A program made the position numbers and the translations under genes. The notes under the pieces are model-generated. The model was not told where the DNA came from, ran no database searches, and saw nothing but the letters and a program-made list of their open reading frames with translations. From Albimonas sp036154955 (lineage in GTDB: Bacteria > Pseudomonadota > Alphaproteobacteria > Rhodobacterales > Rhodobacteraceae), in assembly GCA_036154955.1 (NCBI GenBank), contig JAYZWL010000147.1, positions 34,478-98,477 on the forward strand: a DNA stretch of 64,000 nt. Reading direction: 5' to 3'. Positions within the stretch are counted from its first letter, which is position 1, and each line of letters begins with the position of its first letter. Below are positions 1 to 7,910 of the stretch, piece by piece.

Positions 1-880
1 GCACCTGATAGCCCGGCCCCCGCTTGAGGTTGGAGTTGGTCGACCCGGCCACCAGATTGCCGCCGGTGGAGCAGTCCACCAGATCCACCCCGATGGCCTT
101 GAGCGCGCGGGCGAAGATCACGCTGTCCTCGATCTCCCACCCCCCGTCGATCCAGTCGGTGGCCGAGATCCGCACGAAAAGCGGGGTGGAGCAGGGCAAG
201 GCCGCGCGCACCGCCGTCGCCACTTCCAGCGGGAAGCGCATGCGGTTGTCGAGGCTGCCGCCATACTGGTCGGTGCGGAAATTGGCGAGCGGGCTCAGGA
301 AGCTCTGCAGCAGGTAGCCATGGGCCATATGCAGCTCGATCACGTCGAAGCCGGCCAGCACCGCGCGCTTCGCCGTGGCGACGAAGGCGTCGCGAACCCC
401 GACGAGCGCGGCCTCGCTCAGCGGCTCCGGCGTCGGCCAGCCGGGGCCGAGCGGCACGTCGGAGGGGCCGCGCGCCTGCCAGCTCTCCTCCCCCATCTCC
501 CGGTCGCGGTCGGTCAGCGGACCGTTGCCGCGGAACGCCCGCTGCTGGCCCGACTTGCGGCCGCCGTGGTTGATCTGGATCGCGGCCTTGGCGCCCTGGA
601 TCTTGATGCGCCGCGCGATGGCGGCCATGCCCTCGATCTGCCCGTCCTCCCACAGCCCCGGATCGCCGTTGGTGATCCGGCCGGAGCGGGAGACGGAGGT
701 CTGCTCCACATAGACCAGCCCGGCGCCGCCCATGGCGAACTGGCCGTAATGGACCAGATGGAACGGGGTGACGTAGCCGTTCTCGGCCGAATACATCCCC
801 ATGGGGGAGACGACGATCCGGTTCTTCAGCTCGACGCCCCGGAAGGCGATGGGTTCGAATAGCTTGACCATGGCGCTCAT
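1..880 (-). CDS. NADH:flavin oxidoreductase / old yellow enzyme family (3' end outside window)
   Basis: The visible 293 codons start MSAMVKLFEPIAFRGVELKN and carry the OYE-family barrel signatures: NRIVVSPMGMYSA near the N-terminus, the substrate-binding pair in IQINHGGRKS, FDVIELHMAHGYLLQSFLSP, and RTDQYGGSLDNRMRFPLEV. The visible part ends at GPGYQV, a typical OYE strand after residue 285. Family members bind FMN and reduce activated C=C bonds with NAD(P)H; the substrate here is unknown. The ATG at 880 overlaps the stop of the upstream CoA-transferase (ATGA), so the two are translationally coupled. A second ATG nine bases downstream is a possible start. The gene is the last visible member of the eight-gene catabolic operon. 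Its C-terminus lies beyond position 1. Confidence 0.9.
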   Translation of the reverse strand, partial: MSAMVKLFEPIAFRGVELKNRIVVSPMGMYSAENGYVTPFHLVHYGQFAMGGAGLVYVEQTSVSRSGRITNGDPGLWEDGQIEGMAAIARRIKIQGAKAAIQINHGGRKSGQQRAFRGNGPLTDRDREMGEESWQARGPSDVPLGPGWPTPEPLSEAALVGVRDAFVATAKRAVLAGFDVIELHMAHGYLLQSFLSPLANFRTDQYGGSLDNRMRFPLEVATAVRAALPCSTPLFVRISATDWIDGGWEIEDSVIFARALKAIGVDLVDCSTGGNLVAGSTNSNLKRGPGYQV

Positions 881-2103
881 TCCTTCGCCGCGACGATGGC
901 GCCGGCCCGGGCCAGCGCGTCGATCTCCGCGGCCGTGAGACCGAGGACCGAGGACAGGACCTCGGCGTTGTGCTGCCCCAGCCGGGCGGAGGGGACGTAA
1001 TCCGGCGCGGGCGCGTCGTGCAGGCGCAGCGGGCTGCCATGCACGAGGATGTCGCCGTATTCGGGATGCGCGATCTCCCGCAGCATGCCGCGGGCGTGCA
1101 GATGCGGATCGCGGGTCACTTCCAGCAGGTTGCGCACCGCCGCGCAGGGGGTTTTCTCGGCGCGGCAGCGGGCGACGATCTCCGCCCGCGGCAGGGTCGC
1201 GGTCCATTCGCCGACCAGCCGGTCGCACTCGTCGATATTGCGCAGCCGGTCGCGCACGGTGGCGAAGCGCGGGTCGTCGTCCAGCTCCGGCCGCCCCATG
1301 GCGCGGGTCAGGCCGGACCAGTGGTTCTCGTTGACCGAGATGATCGCCACATGCCCGTCCGAGGCCGGATAGACGTTGTAGGGCGCCTCGGCCAGCCCGC
1401 CATGCCGGTTGCCGGTGCGCGGCGCCGGGGCTTGGCTGTTGAACACGTCGGCGAGGTTGGAGGCCATGGCGGGATAGACCGTCTCCACCATCGCGATCTC
1501 CACCAGCCGCCCCTTGCCGGTGGTCTTGCGGTCGTAAAGCGCGGTGACGATCCCGGCGTAGAGATGCACGCCCGAGATGAAATCGGTGATCGCCGGCCCC
1601 GCCTTCACCGGCGGCCCGTCGGGGAACCCGGTCACCGACATGATGCCCGAGGCCGCCTGAATGGTCAGGTCCATGGCCAGTTTGTCCCGGTCCGGCCCCG
1701 ACAGCCCGTAGCCGGAAGCGGAGGCGTAGATCAGGCCGGGATTGATCTCCCGCAGCGTCTCGTAACCCGCGCCCAGCCGGTCGAGCACGCCGGGGGCGTA
1801 GTTCTCCAGCAGAACGTCGGCCTTCGCGGCCAGCGCGCGCAGCAAGGCGACGCCCTCCCCGGTCTTCAGGTCGAGGCTGACGTTGCGCTTGTTGGCGTTG
1901 AGCATGGCGAAGGGCACGGCGTTGCCCTTCGAGATGCGGGCGCGGTGGCGCACCGGCTCGCCCTTCGGCGGCTCGATCTTGATGACGGTCGCCCCGGCCT
2001 GGGCCAGCAGGAAGCCCGCATAGGGCCCCTGATAGACCTGGCCGAGATCGAGCACGGTCACGCCCGCCAGCGGCGCGGCCGGGGAGGGGGCTTCAGAAGC
2101 CAT
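877..2103 (-). CDS. Class III CoA-transferase, CaiB/BaiF family
   Basis: The protein has 408 residues, the usual family length. It begins with the typical strand-loop LAGVTVLDLGQVYQGPYAG, followed by ATVIKIEPPKGEPVRH, NANKRNVSLDLKTGEG, and the segment DLTIQAASGIMSVTG, which in this family probably holds the catalytic aspartate. Family III enzymes move CoA between carboxylic acids, here probably activating the imported substrate. The start at 2103 is chosen because the conserved fold begins about 14 residues later. The longer open frame upstream lies inside the amidohydrolase gene, which it overlaps by 11 bases. Its stop overlaps the start of the old yellow enzyme gene. The acyl substrate cannot be read from sequence. 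Confidence 0.92.
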   Translation of the reverse strand: MASEAPSPAAPLAGVTVLDLGQVYQGPYAGFLLAQAGATVIKIEPPKGEPVRHRARISKGNAVPFAMLNANKRNVSLDLKTGEGVALLRALAAKADVLLENYAPGVLDRLGAGYETLREINPGLIYASASGYGLSGPDRDKLAMDLTIQAASGIMSVTGFPDGPPVKAGPAITDFISGVHLYAGIVTALYDRKTTGKGRLVEIAMVETVYPAMASNLADVFNSQAPAPRTGNRHGGLAEAPYNVYPASDGHVAIISVNENHWSGLTRAMGRPELDDDPRFATVRDRLRNIDECDRLVGEWTATLPRAEIVARCRAEKTPCAAVRNLLEVTRDPHLHARGMLREIAHPEYGDILVHGSPLRLHDAPAPDYVPSARLGQHNAEVLSSVLGLTAAEIDALARAGAIVAAKE

Positions 2104-2953
2104 AGAGCCTCGCGGGATTGTCGATGAGGATCTTCCGGCGCGTCGCCTCGTCCGGCACGCAGTCGAACAGGTGGCGCAGAAGGACCTGGAGGTCGGGCAT
2201 CGTCTCGGCCGTATGGCCGACATGGGGCCAGTCGCTGCCCCAGACCGCCTGCTCCGGCGCCGCCGCCACAATGGCGCGCATGAAGGGCGCGGTGTCGGCA
2301 TAGGGCGCGCCGGTCCGGGTGTTGCGGTCGGCGCCCGAGATCTTGGTCCAGTAGCGCCCGGTCTTCAGCCGGTCGAGGAAGGCGAGATAGTCGGGATGGT
2401 CCGCGCCCTTGTCGGCCATGGTCCGGCACTGGTGGTCGATGACGAAGTCGAGCGGCAGCTTCTCCAGCTCCTCCGCCGCCTCGGCGAGGTCGGAGCACTC
2501 GATCCAGATCTGGGCGTGCCAGCCGCGCTCCGCGATGCGGGGGGCGAGCTTCACCAGGTCCTCGAACATGGTGCCCTGGGTGGAGACGGGCTTGCCGTCC
2601 TGCCGGATCATGGTGACGCGCACCGCCTTGAAACCGACGTCGGTGAGTTCGTCCAGCCGCTTGTCGGTGACGTCGGGCGACAGGATCGCGGTGCCGCGCA
2701 GCCGGTCGGGGAAACGCTTGAGCGCGTCATAGGTGACCGCGTTGTCCTCGCCCGAGCCCACCGCGTGAACGATCACCCCGCGGGTGGCGCCGGTCTGCGC
2801 CCACATGTCGAACGCGTCCTCCACGGTGAAGGGGCGGGCGGCGGTGAACTTGCCCTCCTTCTGCTGGGGGAAACGGTCGAAGGGGCCGTAGATGTGGAAA
2901 TGACAGTCGCAGCTTCCCTCGGGCAGCCGCAGCGGGGCCTGTGCATCGGCCAT
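2093..2953 (-). CDS. Amidohydrolase family 2 protein, 2-pyrone-4,6-dicarboxylate-hydrolase-like
   Basis: The protein has 286 residues. An early metal-binding motif DCHFHIYGP, a mid-protein DFVIDHQCR strand and a late VWGSDWPHVGH strand with the catalytic aspartate place it in the amidohydrolase-2 superfamily of TIM-barrel hydrolases. The pattern is closest to LigI-like lactonases that open 2-pyrone-4,6-dicarboxylate, and to related tricarboxylate lactonases. It probably hydrolyses a lactone or decarboxylates an intermediate in the pathway served by this operon. It sits 33 bases after livF and overlaps the CoA-transferase gene by 11 bases. The exact substrate is an inference, and a role in aromatic ring-cleavage products is only suggested. 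Confidence 0.85.
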   Translation of the reverse strand: MADAQAPLRLPEGSCDCHFHIYGPFDRFPQQKEGKFTAARPFTVEDAFDMWAQTGATRGVIVHAVGSGEDNAVTYDALKRFPDRLRGTAILSPDVTDKRLDELTDVGFKAVRVTMIRQDGKPVSTQGTMFEDLVKLAPRIAERGWHAQIWIECSDLAEAAEELEKLPLDFVIDHQCRTMADKGADHPDYLAFLDRLKTGRYWTKISGADRNTRTGAPYADTAPFMRAIVAAAPEQAVWGSDWPHVGHTAETMPDLQVLLRHLFDCVPDEATRRKILIDNPARLYGF

Positions 2954-2986
2954 GATGGTTCCTCCCTTCGCGGGTTGATCCCGCGT

Positions 2987-3694
2987 TCAAACTCCCAGAT
3001 AGGCGCGGCGGATGTCGGGGGACGCCTCCAGCTCCGCCGCCGTGCCCTCCGCCGTGATCCGGCCCACGCGCAGCACGTAGCCGCGATCGGCGACCTTCAG
3101 GGCGGCGCGCATGTTCTGCTCCACCAGCAGGGCCGAGATGCCCCGGGCCTTCAGCGAGGCGATGGCCCCCAGCACCGTGCGCGACAGCATCGGCGACAGG
3201 CCCAGCGAGGGTTCGTCCAGAAGCAGCAGCCGGGGCGAGGCCATCAGCCCGCGCCCGATGGCCAGCATCTGCTGCTCTCCCCCCGACAGCCCCCCGGCGA
3301 GCTGGTGGAATCGCTCCTCCAGCCGCGGGAACATCTCCAGCACGTCGTCGACGGAGAAATCCGGGCCGCCGCCATGCACGTCGATCAGGCGGAGATTGGC
3401 CTCCACCGTCATGCCGGGGAAGATCTCCCGCCCTTCCGGGACGTGGCTGACGCCCAGCCGGGCCGTGGCCCAGGGCTTCATGCCGGTGATCTCGCGGCCG
3501 GCGTAGCGCACCGCCCCGCCGCGCACCGGCAGCACGCCGGATATGGCGTTGAGCAGCGTGGTCTTGCCGGCCCCGTTGGCGCCGAGGATGGCGACCGTCT
3601 CGCCCTCGCGCACCGACAGCGACACCTCGCGCAGCGCGGTCACCCGGCCATAGGCGACGGAGAGGTCCGAGACCTCCAGCAGGGTCTCAGTCAT
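2987..3694 (-). CDS. livF: Branched-chain amino acid-type ABC transporter ATPase, LivF-like
   Basis: The protein has 235 residues, standard for LivF. The Walker A motif GANGAGKTT is at about residues 38-46. The signature LSGGEQQMLAIGRGL is followed by the Walker B strand LLLLDEPSLGLSP. It is one of two cytoplasmic ATPases of a HAAT-type importer, and the gene overlaps livG by eight bases. Because the cluster also encodes an old yellow enzyme, a CoA-transferase and a lactonase-like hydrolase, this importer more likely takes up a carboxylate or aromatic acid than leucine. The symbol is by family, not by proven substrate. Confidence 0.93.
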   Translation of the reverse strand: MTETLLEVSDLSVAYGRVTALREVSLSVREGETVAILGANGAGKTTLLNAISGVLPVRGGAVRYAGREITGMKPWATARLGVSHVPEGREIFPGMTVEANLRLIDVHGGGPDFSVDDVLEMFPRLEERFHQLAGGLSGGEQQMLAIGRGLMASPRLLLLDEPSLGLSPMLSRTVLGAIASLKARGISALLVEQNMRAALKVADRGYVLRVGRITAEGTAAELEASPDIRRAYLGV

Positions 3695-4457
3695 CGTCGT
3701 CGGTCCCCAGATAGGCGGCCACCACGTCGGGATGGGCCAGCGCGCGTTCGGGCGTGTCGGAGACGACGGGCAGCCCGTCGACCATCACCAGCACCTCCGA
3801 GCACAGCGCCCCGATGGCGGCCATGTCATGCTCCACCACCACGATGGTCCGGCCGCGGGCGATGTCGCGCACCAGGGCGATGAACTCCGCGGTCTCGGCG
3901 TCGTTCATGCCGGCCACGGGTTCGTCCAGGAACAGGATCTTCGGGTCGTTCATCAGCATGATGGCCACCGCCAGCCGGCGCTGGGTGCCGTAGGCGAGCG
4001 AGGCGGCCGGCTGGTCGGCCAGCGCGGTCAGCCCGCAGGTGTCGAGCACCGCGTCGGCGCGGCTCTCGAACCCCGCCATATCCTCCCGCCAGGTCCCGGC
4101 GCGCAGGATCCGGTGCAGGACCGAGTGGCGCATCCGCCCGAAGCTCGCCAGCAGCAGGTTCTCGCGCACCGAGCCGTCGCGGAAGATCGCGGTGCGCTGG
4201 AAGGTGCGCCCCACCCCGCCCTGCGCGACCTGGTGGGCGGGGACCGCCGCCACGTCCATGCCCAGAACCGAGACCCGGCCGGAGGTCGGCTTGGTGATCC
4301 CGCACAGGATGTCGAACATGGTGGACTTGCCGGCCCCGTTCGGCCCGATCAGCCCGTGAATCGCCCCCTCCGGAATGCGCAGGTCCACGCCCTTCAGCGC
4401 CGCGACGCCGCCGTAACGCTTCTGGACGCCCTCCGCCTCCACCGCCCAGACGGTCAT
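3687..4457 (-). CDS. livG: Branched-chain amino acid-type ABC transporter ATPase, LivG-like
   Basis: The protein has 256 residues from the ATG at 4457. That ATG overlaps the livM stop (ATGA), which decides the start over a longer in-frame extension. Walker A is GPNGAGKST at about residues 38-46, the LivG-type signature is YGTQRRLAVA, and Walker B is KILFLDEPVAGM. The C-terminal VSDTPERALAHPDVVAAYLG is typical of LivG. It pairs with LivF on the cytoplasmic face of the importer. The substrate is inferred only from the operon. Confidence 0.93.
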   Translation of the reverse strand: MTVWAVEAEGVQKRYGGVAALKGVDLRIPEGAIHGLIGPNGAGKSTMFDILCGITKPTSGRVSVLGMDVAAVPAHQVAQGGVGRTFQRTAIFRDGSVRENLLLASFGRMRHSVLHRILRAGTWREDMAGFESRADAVLDTCGLTALADQPAASLAYGTQRRLAVAIMLMNDPKILFLDEPVAGMNDAETAEFIALVRDIARGRTIVVVEHDMAAIGALCSEVLVMVDGLPVVSDTPERALAHPDVVAAYLGTDDDD

Positions 4458-5464
4458 GACGCGTCCCCCTTGCGGGCATGGGTCAGGCGGGCGGCGGCGG
4501 CCTTCCACAGCTGGTGCAGGCCCCCGGGCGCCGCGACCATCACCAGGATGATGAGCAGCGAGAACACCAGAACCTTCACATTGGGGTCGAGGTCGAGGAA
4601 CTGGGGCAGGATGGTGAAGATCACCGCCCCGACCGCGGGGCCGAAGATCAGCCCGACCCCCCCGATCAGCGCCGCCAGCAGCGCGTCCACCGTGCGCAGC
4701 ACCGACATGACCTCGGGCGTCACGATCTGGGTGTAGGGCAGCGACAGGGCCCCGGCCAGCGCGGCGATCGGCGCGCTGAGCACCAGCGCCTTCAGCCGCT
4801 CCCGGAACACGTCGATGCCGAGCGAACGGGCCAGGTGCGGGCCCTGCCGGATCGCCTCCATCGCCCGCCCGAAGCGCGACGAGCGGATGTGGTAGAGCAG
4901 CGCCAGCACCGCCAGCAGCACCGCCGCGGCGACGAAGAAATAGGTCGCCGGCTGGCTGAGGTCGAACGGCCCGACCGCGAGACGGGAGAAGCCGAACAGC
5001 CCCAGCGGCCCGCCGGTGACGTCGAGGTTCAGCGCGGTGACCATCGCCACCCCCGACAGCCCCCAGGACACGATGGAGAAATAGGCCCCGGTCAGGTGCA
5101 GGGTCAGCCAGCCGATGGGCGCGGCCAGCGCCGCGGCGACGACCATGCCGATGACCACCCCCGCCTCATAGGGCAGGCCCAGATGGTGCATGGTCATCGC
5201 CGGGGCGTAGGCGCCCAGCCCGTAGAACATGCAATGGCCGAGCGGCACCTCGCCCAGGCCGCCCAGCATCACGTTGACGCTGAGTGCGAACAGCGCGAAG
5301 CCGCAGGTGTAGCCGGCGAGGTTCAGGAGGAACGGGTCCCCGTCCAGCCCGAACCCCGCCGCCAGGACCGCGGCGATCCCCAGCGCCATCAGCCCCGCTC
5401 CGCGCAGGGACGCGGAGCCCCCCCGCGCCCGCGGTCCGGGCGCGCTTTCGGTGATGTCCGTCAT
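4454..5464 (-). CDS. livM: Branched-chain amino acid-type ABC transporter permease, LivM-like
   Basis: The protein has 336 residues with about nine to ten hydrophobic membrane segments, the normal size for LivM. Family landmarks are LGGLGEVPLGHCMFYGLGAY near the first third and the EAIRQGPHLARSLGIDVFRERLKALVLSA loop that docks the ATPases. It forms the inner-membrane channel with LivH. The gene is separated from livH by four bases and overlaps livG by four, so it is in the middle of the operon. Confidence 0.93.
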   Translation of the reverse strand: MTDITESAPGPRARGGSASLRGAGLMALGIAAVLAAGFGLDGDPFLLNLAGYTCGFALFALSVNVMLGGLGEVPLGHCMFYGLGAYAPAMTMHHLGLPYEAGVVIGMVVAAALAAPIGWLTLHLTGAYFSIVSWGLSGVAMVTALNLDVTGGPLGLFGFSRLAVGPFDLSQPATYFFVAAAVLLAVLALLYHIRSSRFGRAMEAIRQGPHLARSLGIDVFRERLKALVLSAPIAALAGALSLPYTQIVTPEVMSVLRTVDALLAALIGGVGLIFGPAVGAVIFTILPQFLDLDPNVKVLVFSLLIILVMVAAPGGLHQLWKAAAARLTHARKGDAS

Positions 5465-5468
5465 GGGC

Positions 5469-6344
5469 TCAGTGCCTGTCGAGTTGAGCGCGCCCCATCA
5501 GGCCCTGGGGCCTGAGCAGCAGCACGAGAATGACCAGGATCCAGCCCAGGGCCGGCGTCCAGGAGACCGAAACGTAGGTCTCGAACAGCGCGTTCCCCAG
5601 GCCGATGACCAGCGCCCCCAGCATGGCTCCGCCGATGGAGCCGAGGCCGCCGAGGATGACCACGGTGAAGGCGACGATGACGTTGGCGTCCCCCATGGTC
5701 GGAAAGGCCGAGATCATCGGCCCGATCAGCGCGCCGGCGAGGCCCGCCGCCGAGATGCCCAGCAGGAAGGACAGCGACCGGATCAGCGGCACGTTGATCC
5801 CCGAATAGAGCGCGCCGCGGGCGTTCTGCGACACGGCGAGGATCTGCTGCCCCTTCACCGTGCGCCGCAGCCAGACCGAGAAGCCCAGCAGCACCGCCAC
5901 CGAGGCCGCGGCGATGAACAGCCTTTGCGCCGACAGGAAGAACCCGCCCGCCGACACCGCCGCCTGCCCGAAGGGCGAGGGCACCGGCAGCGGGTCCGGC
6001 CCCACGGTCAGGATGATCGCCGCCACGATGGCCTGGGAGAGGGCGAAGGTCACGATGATCGACCCGTGCTCCCCCTGGTCGTAAAGCGCGCGGCGCACGA
6101 TCGTCGTCTCCAGCGCCCAGCCGATGGCGGCGACGCAGAGCACCGCGGCCGGGATGGCGAGGAGGTAGGGGAACCCCGCCTCCTCCAGCAGCAGCGTGGC
6201 GTAGGCGCCGAGCGCGAAGAACGCTCCATGCGCGAAGTTCACGATATGCAGCGTCCCGAAGATCACCGTCAGCCCCACGGCGACGAGCGCGTAGCCCGCC
6301 CCGAGGATCAGCCCGTTGATCAGGGTTTGCAGCAAAAGGTCCAT
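5469..6344 (-). CDS. livH: Branched-chain amino acid-type ABC transporter permease, LivH-like
   Basis: The protein has 291 residues and is strongly hydrophobic, with about eight membrane segments. The N-terminus MDLLLQTLINGLILGAGYAL and the motif VNFAHGAFFALGAYAT are diagnostic of LivH permeases, as is the late GGLGSIGGAMLGALVIGLG loop. It is the partner of LivM in the inner membrane. It lies 34 bases downstream of the binding-protein gene and four bases upstream of livM. Confidence 0.93.
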   Translation of the reverse strand: MDLLLQTLINGLILGAGYALVAVGLTVIFGTLHIVNFAHGAFFALGAYATLLLEEAGFPYLLAIPAAVLCVAAIGWALETTIVRRALYDQGEHGSIIVTFALSQAIVAAIILTVGPDPLPVPSPFGQAAVSAGGFFLSAQRLFIAAASVAVLLGFSVWLRRTVKGQQILAVSQNARGALYSGINVPLIRSLSFLLGISAAGLAGALIGPMISAFPTMGDANVIVAFTVVILGGLGSIGGAMLGALVIGLGNALFETYVSVSWTPALGWILVILVLLLRPQGLMGRAQLDRH

Positions 6345-6378
6345 GGCGGGGCCTCCGGCGATCTTCAGGCGCTGCGGC

Positions 6379-7515
6379 TCACTTCACCTCGAAGGTGTCG
6401 AGCAGCGACACGTCCTCGCCGGTCACCTTGTGGATGTAGAAGTAGGGAGCCTTGGCCCGGCCTTTCTCGTCGAAGGCGATCTCGCCGCGCGGGGTGGTCC
6501 AGGTTTCGGCGCGCAGCGTGTCGGAGATCTTGGCGTAGTCGCTGTCGGTCCCGGCCTTGTCCATGGCGGCGGCGACGACCTTGACCGCCTCGTAGACCAC
6601 CAGCACCACCTTGTTGGGGGCGACGCCGTTGGCCTGCTGGAACTTGTCGATGAACTCGGCCATGTCCCCGGTCGCGCCCTCGGCGATGAAGATGTCGGCG
6701 GTGATCACGCCCTCCATGGCCCCCTCGGCCGGCACGATGGCGGAACGCTGGACGGTGCCGACGGCGTGCGCCTCCATCGGGAAGCCGCCCTGCTGGCGGA
6801 TCTGCTTCCAGATCTGGGCGGTGCGGGCCGGATAGGCGTCGATCACGTAGATCATGTCCGCGCCGGTGGCCTTCAGCCGGGTGATGATCGAGGTGAAGTC
6901 GGTGGTGGCGCCGTCATAGGTGGCGATTTCGGCGATCTCCTCGCCCCGGTCCTTGGCGATATGCTCCAGGTTCTCCAGCACCGCCTTGTTGAACTCGGTG
7001 TTCTCGCCCATCACCGCGATGGCTTTGGGCTTCATCTCGTCGATCAGGTAGCTGTGGAAGATGGTGGCGTTGGTCGAGGCGGTGTTGTTGATCTGGAACA
7101 GCCAGGGCGAGCCCTGCCCGGTGATCGCATCGGCCTGGGCGCCCGGGTTCACGTGCAGGATGCGGTTCTTGGTGATCGCGCTTTCGGCCAGCGTGATCGA
7201 GCTGTTCATGCCGGCGATGATCGCCTTCACCCGCTCCCGCGTCATCAGCTTCTGGACCGCGGCCACGCCGTCCTGCGGGGTGCCCTTCTCGTCCTCGTAG
7301 ACCAGCTCGATCTGCCGGCCGCCGAGGATGCCGCCGGCCTCGTTGATCTCGGCCGCGGCCATCTCGGCGCCCAGCTTGCCGTCCTTGCCGTAGCCGGCGG
7401 TGGGGCCGGTCAGCGGCAGGACCATGCCGATGCGCACCGGGTCTGCGGCCTGGGCCGGGGTGGAGAGAACGGCGGCCGCAAGGATGGCGAGCGCGGCCTT
7501 GGCGCGAAGTTTCAT
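6379..7515 (-). CDS. ABC transporter periplasmic substrate-binding protein, LivJ/LivK-like
   Basis: The protein has 378 residues from the ATG at 7515, which is preceded by a strong GGGAGGTCACC ribosome-binding site. A Sec signal peptide of about 23 residues (MKLRAKAALAILAAAVLSTP, then AQA-A) precedes the mature VRIGMVLPLTGPTAGYGKDG, the hallmark of type I periplasmic binding proteins of the HAAT class. It is the first gene of the operon, as is common for the most abundant component. It should bind the unknown substrate in the periplasm and deliver it to LivHM. Further start codons upstream to 7734 are rejected because they would bury the signal peptide. Confidence 0.92.
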   Translation of the reverse strand: MKLRAKAALAILAAAVLSTPAQAADPVRIGMVLPLTGPTAGYGKDGKLGAEMAAAEINEAGGILGGRQIELVYEDEKGTPQDGVAAVQKLMTRERVKAIIAGMNSSITLAESAITKNRILHVNPGAQADAITGQGSPWLFQINNTASTNATIFHSYLIDEMKPKAIAVMGENTEFNKAVLENLEHIAKDRGEEIAEIATYDGATTDFTSIITRLKATGADMIYVIDAYPARTAQIWKQIRQQGGFPMEAHAVGTVQRSAIVPAEGAMEGVITADIFIAEGATGDMAEFIDKFQQANGVAPNKVVLVVYEAVKVVAAAMDKAGTDSDYAKISDTLRAETWTTPRGEIAFDEKGRAKAPYFYIHKVTGEDVSLLDTFEVK

Positions 7516-7656
7516 GGTGACCTCCCAGTCATGTCCGGCCGCTTCGGCGCGGCGTCTGTTCGCTTGGGCGAGTCCCCCAAGGGGCGCTTCGCCTGCGCCG
7601 CGACCGTAAGGCGCCCGAATTCCGGGCGTCCATAATTTTCGCATGGTTGATTTTGT

Positions 7657-7673
7657 TTTCTCATATATGAAAT
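7657..7673. promoter_or_regulatory. Candidate IclR operator 1 (TCATATATGA palindrome)
   Basis: TCATATATGA at 7661-7670 is a perfect 10-bp palindrome inside the near-palindrome TTTTCTCATATATGAAA. It lies about 150 bp upstream of the binding-protein start in the AT-rich part of the divergent region. The TTTTCnCATAT pattern recurs near the IclR start. Binding by the neighbouring IclR protein is an inference. Confidence 0.4.
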
Positions 7674-7890
7674 TGACCGATTTCCGCGGCAGCGGATCAC
7701 GGCGCATCCCCCGGCATGGCCGCATCCGACCCACCCGACCGGGCAGGACGCGCCTTCGTCCCTTTCAGTAATAGGATTGGGCGCGTCGCGCCCACGCCGC
7801 GCCCCGGGCGTCGCCCCGGGGTCGCCGGCTCGCCGCGGCGGACGGTTGACGCCGCCCGCCTCGCCCGGCTACCAGTTTTCGACGCGGAGC

Positions 7891-7908
7891 CACTACATAT
7901 GTGAAAAG
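7891..7908. promoter_or_regulatory. Candidate IclR operator 2 (ACATATGT palindrome)
   Basis: ACATATGT at 7895-7902 is a perfect 8-bp palindrome just before the GTG start of the IclR gene. On the minus strand it reads CTTTTCACATATGTAG, matching the TTTTCnCATAT of the first site. Its position over the start region would fit autorepression, which is inferred and not shown. Confidence 0.35.
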
Positions 7909-7910
7909 CA

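Larger units (their letters stand above)
7516..7910. promoter_or_regulatory. Divergent promoter region between the catabolic operon and the IclR gene
   Basis: This 395-bp gap holds no gene. Around 7621-7680 it is much richer in A and T than its surroundings, as expected for a promoter reading toward the binding-protein gene. The middle (7780-7860) is very GC-rich without a clear pattern. Two short palindromes, described separately, lie near the two gene starts and share the pattern TTTTCnCATAT. Confidence 0.6.

Noticed and set aside
970..3883. Long open frames on the plus strand (970-2127 and 2171-3883)
   Set aside because: They are antisense to well-recognised CoA-transferase, amidohydrolase, livF and livG genes. 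The products are Arg/Gly/His-rich with no family pattern, as expected from very GC-rich DNA.
6316..7635. Plus-strand open frame of 439 codons
   Set aside because: It is antisense to the substrate-binding protein, whose signal peptide and fold are clear. Its product has no recognisable domain.
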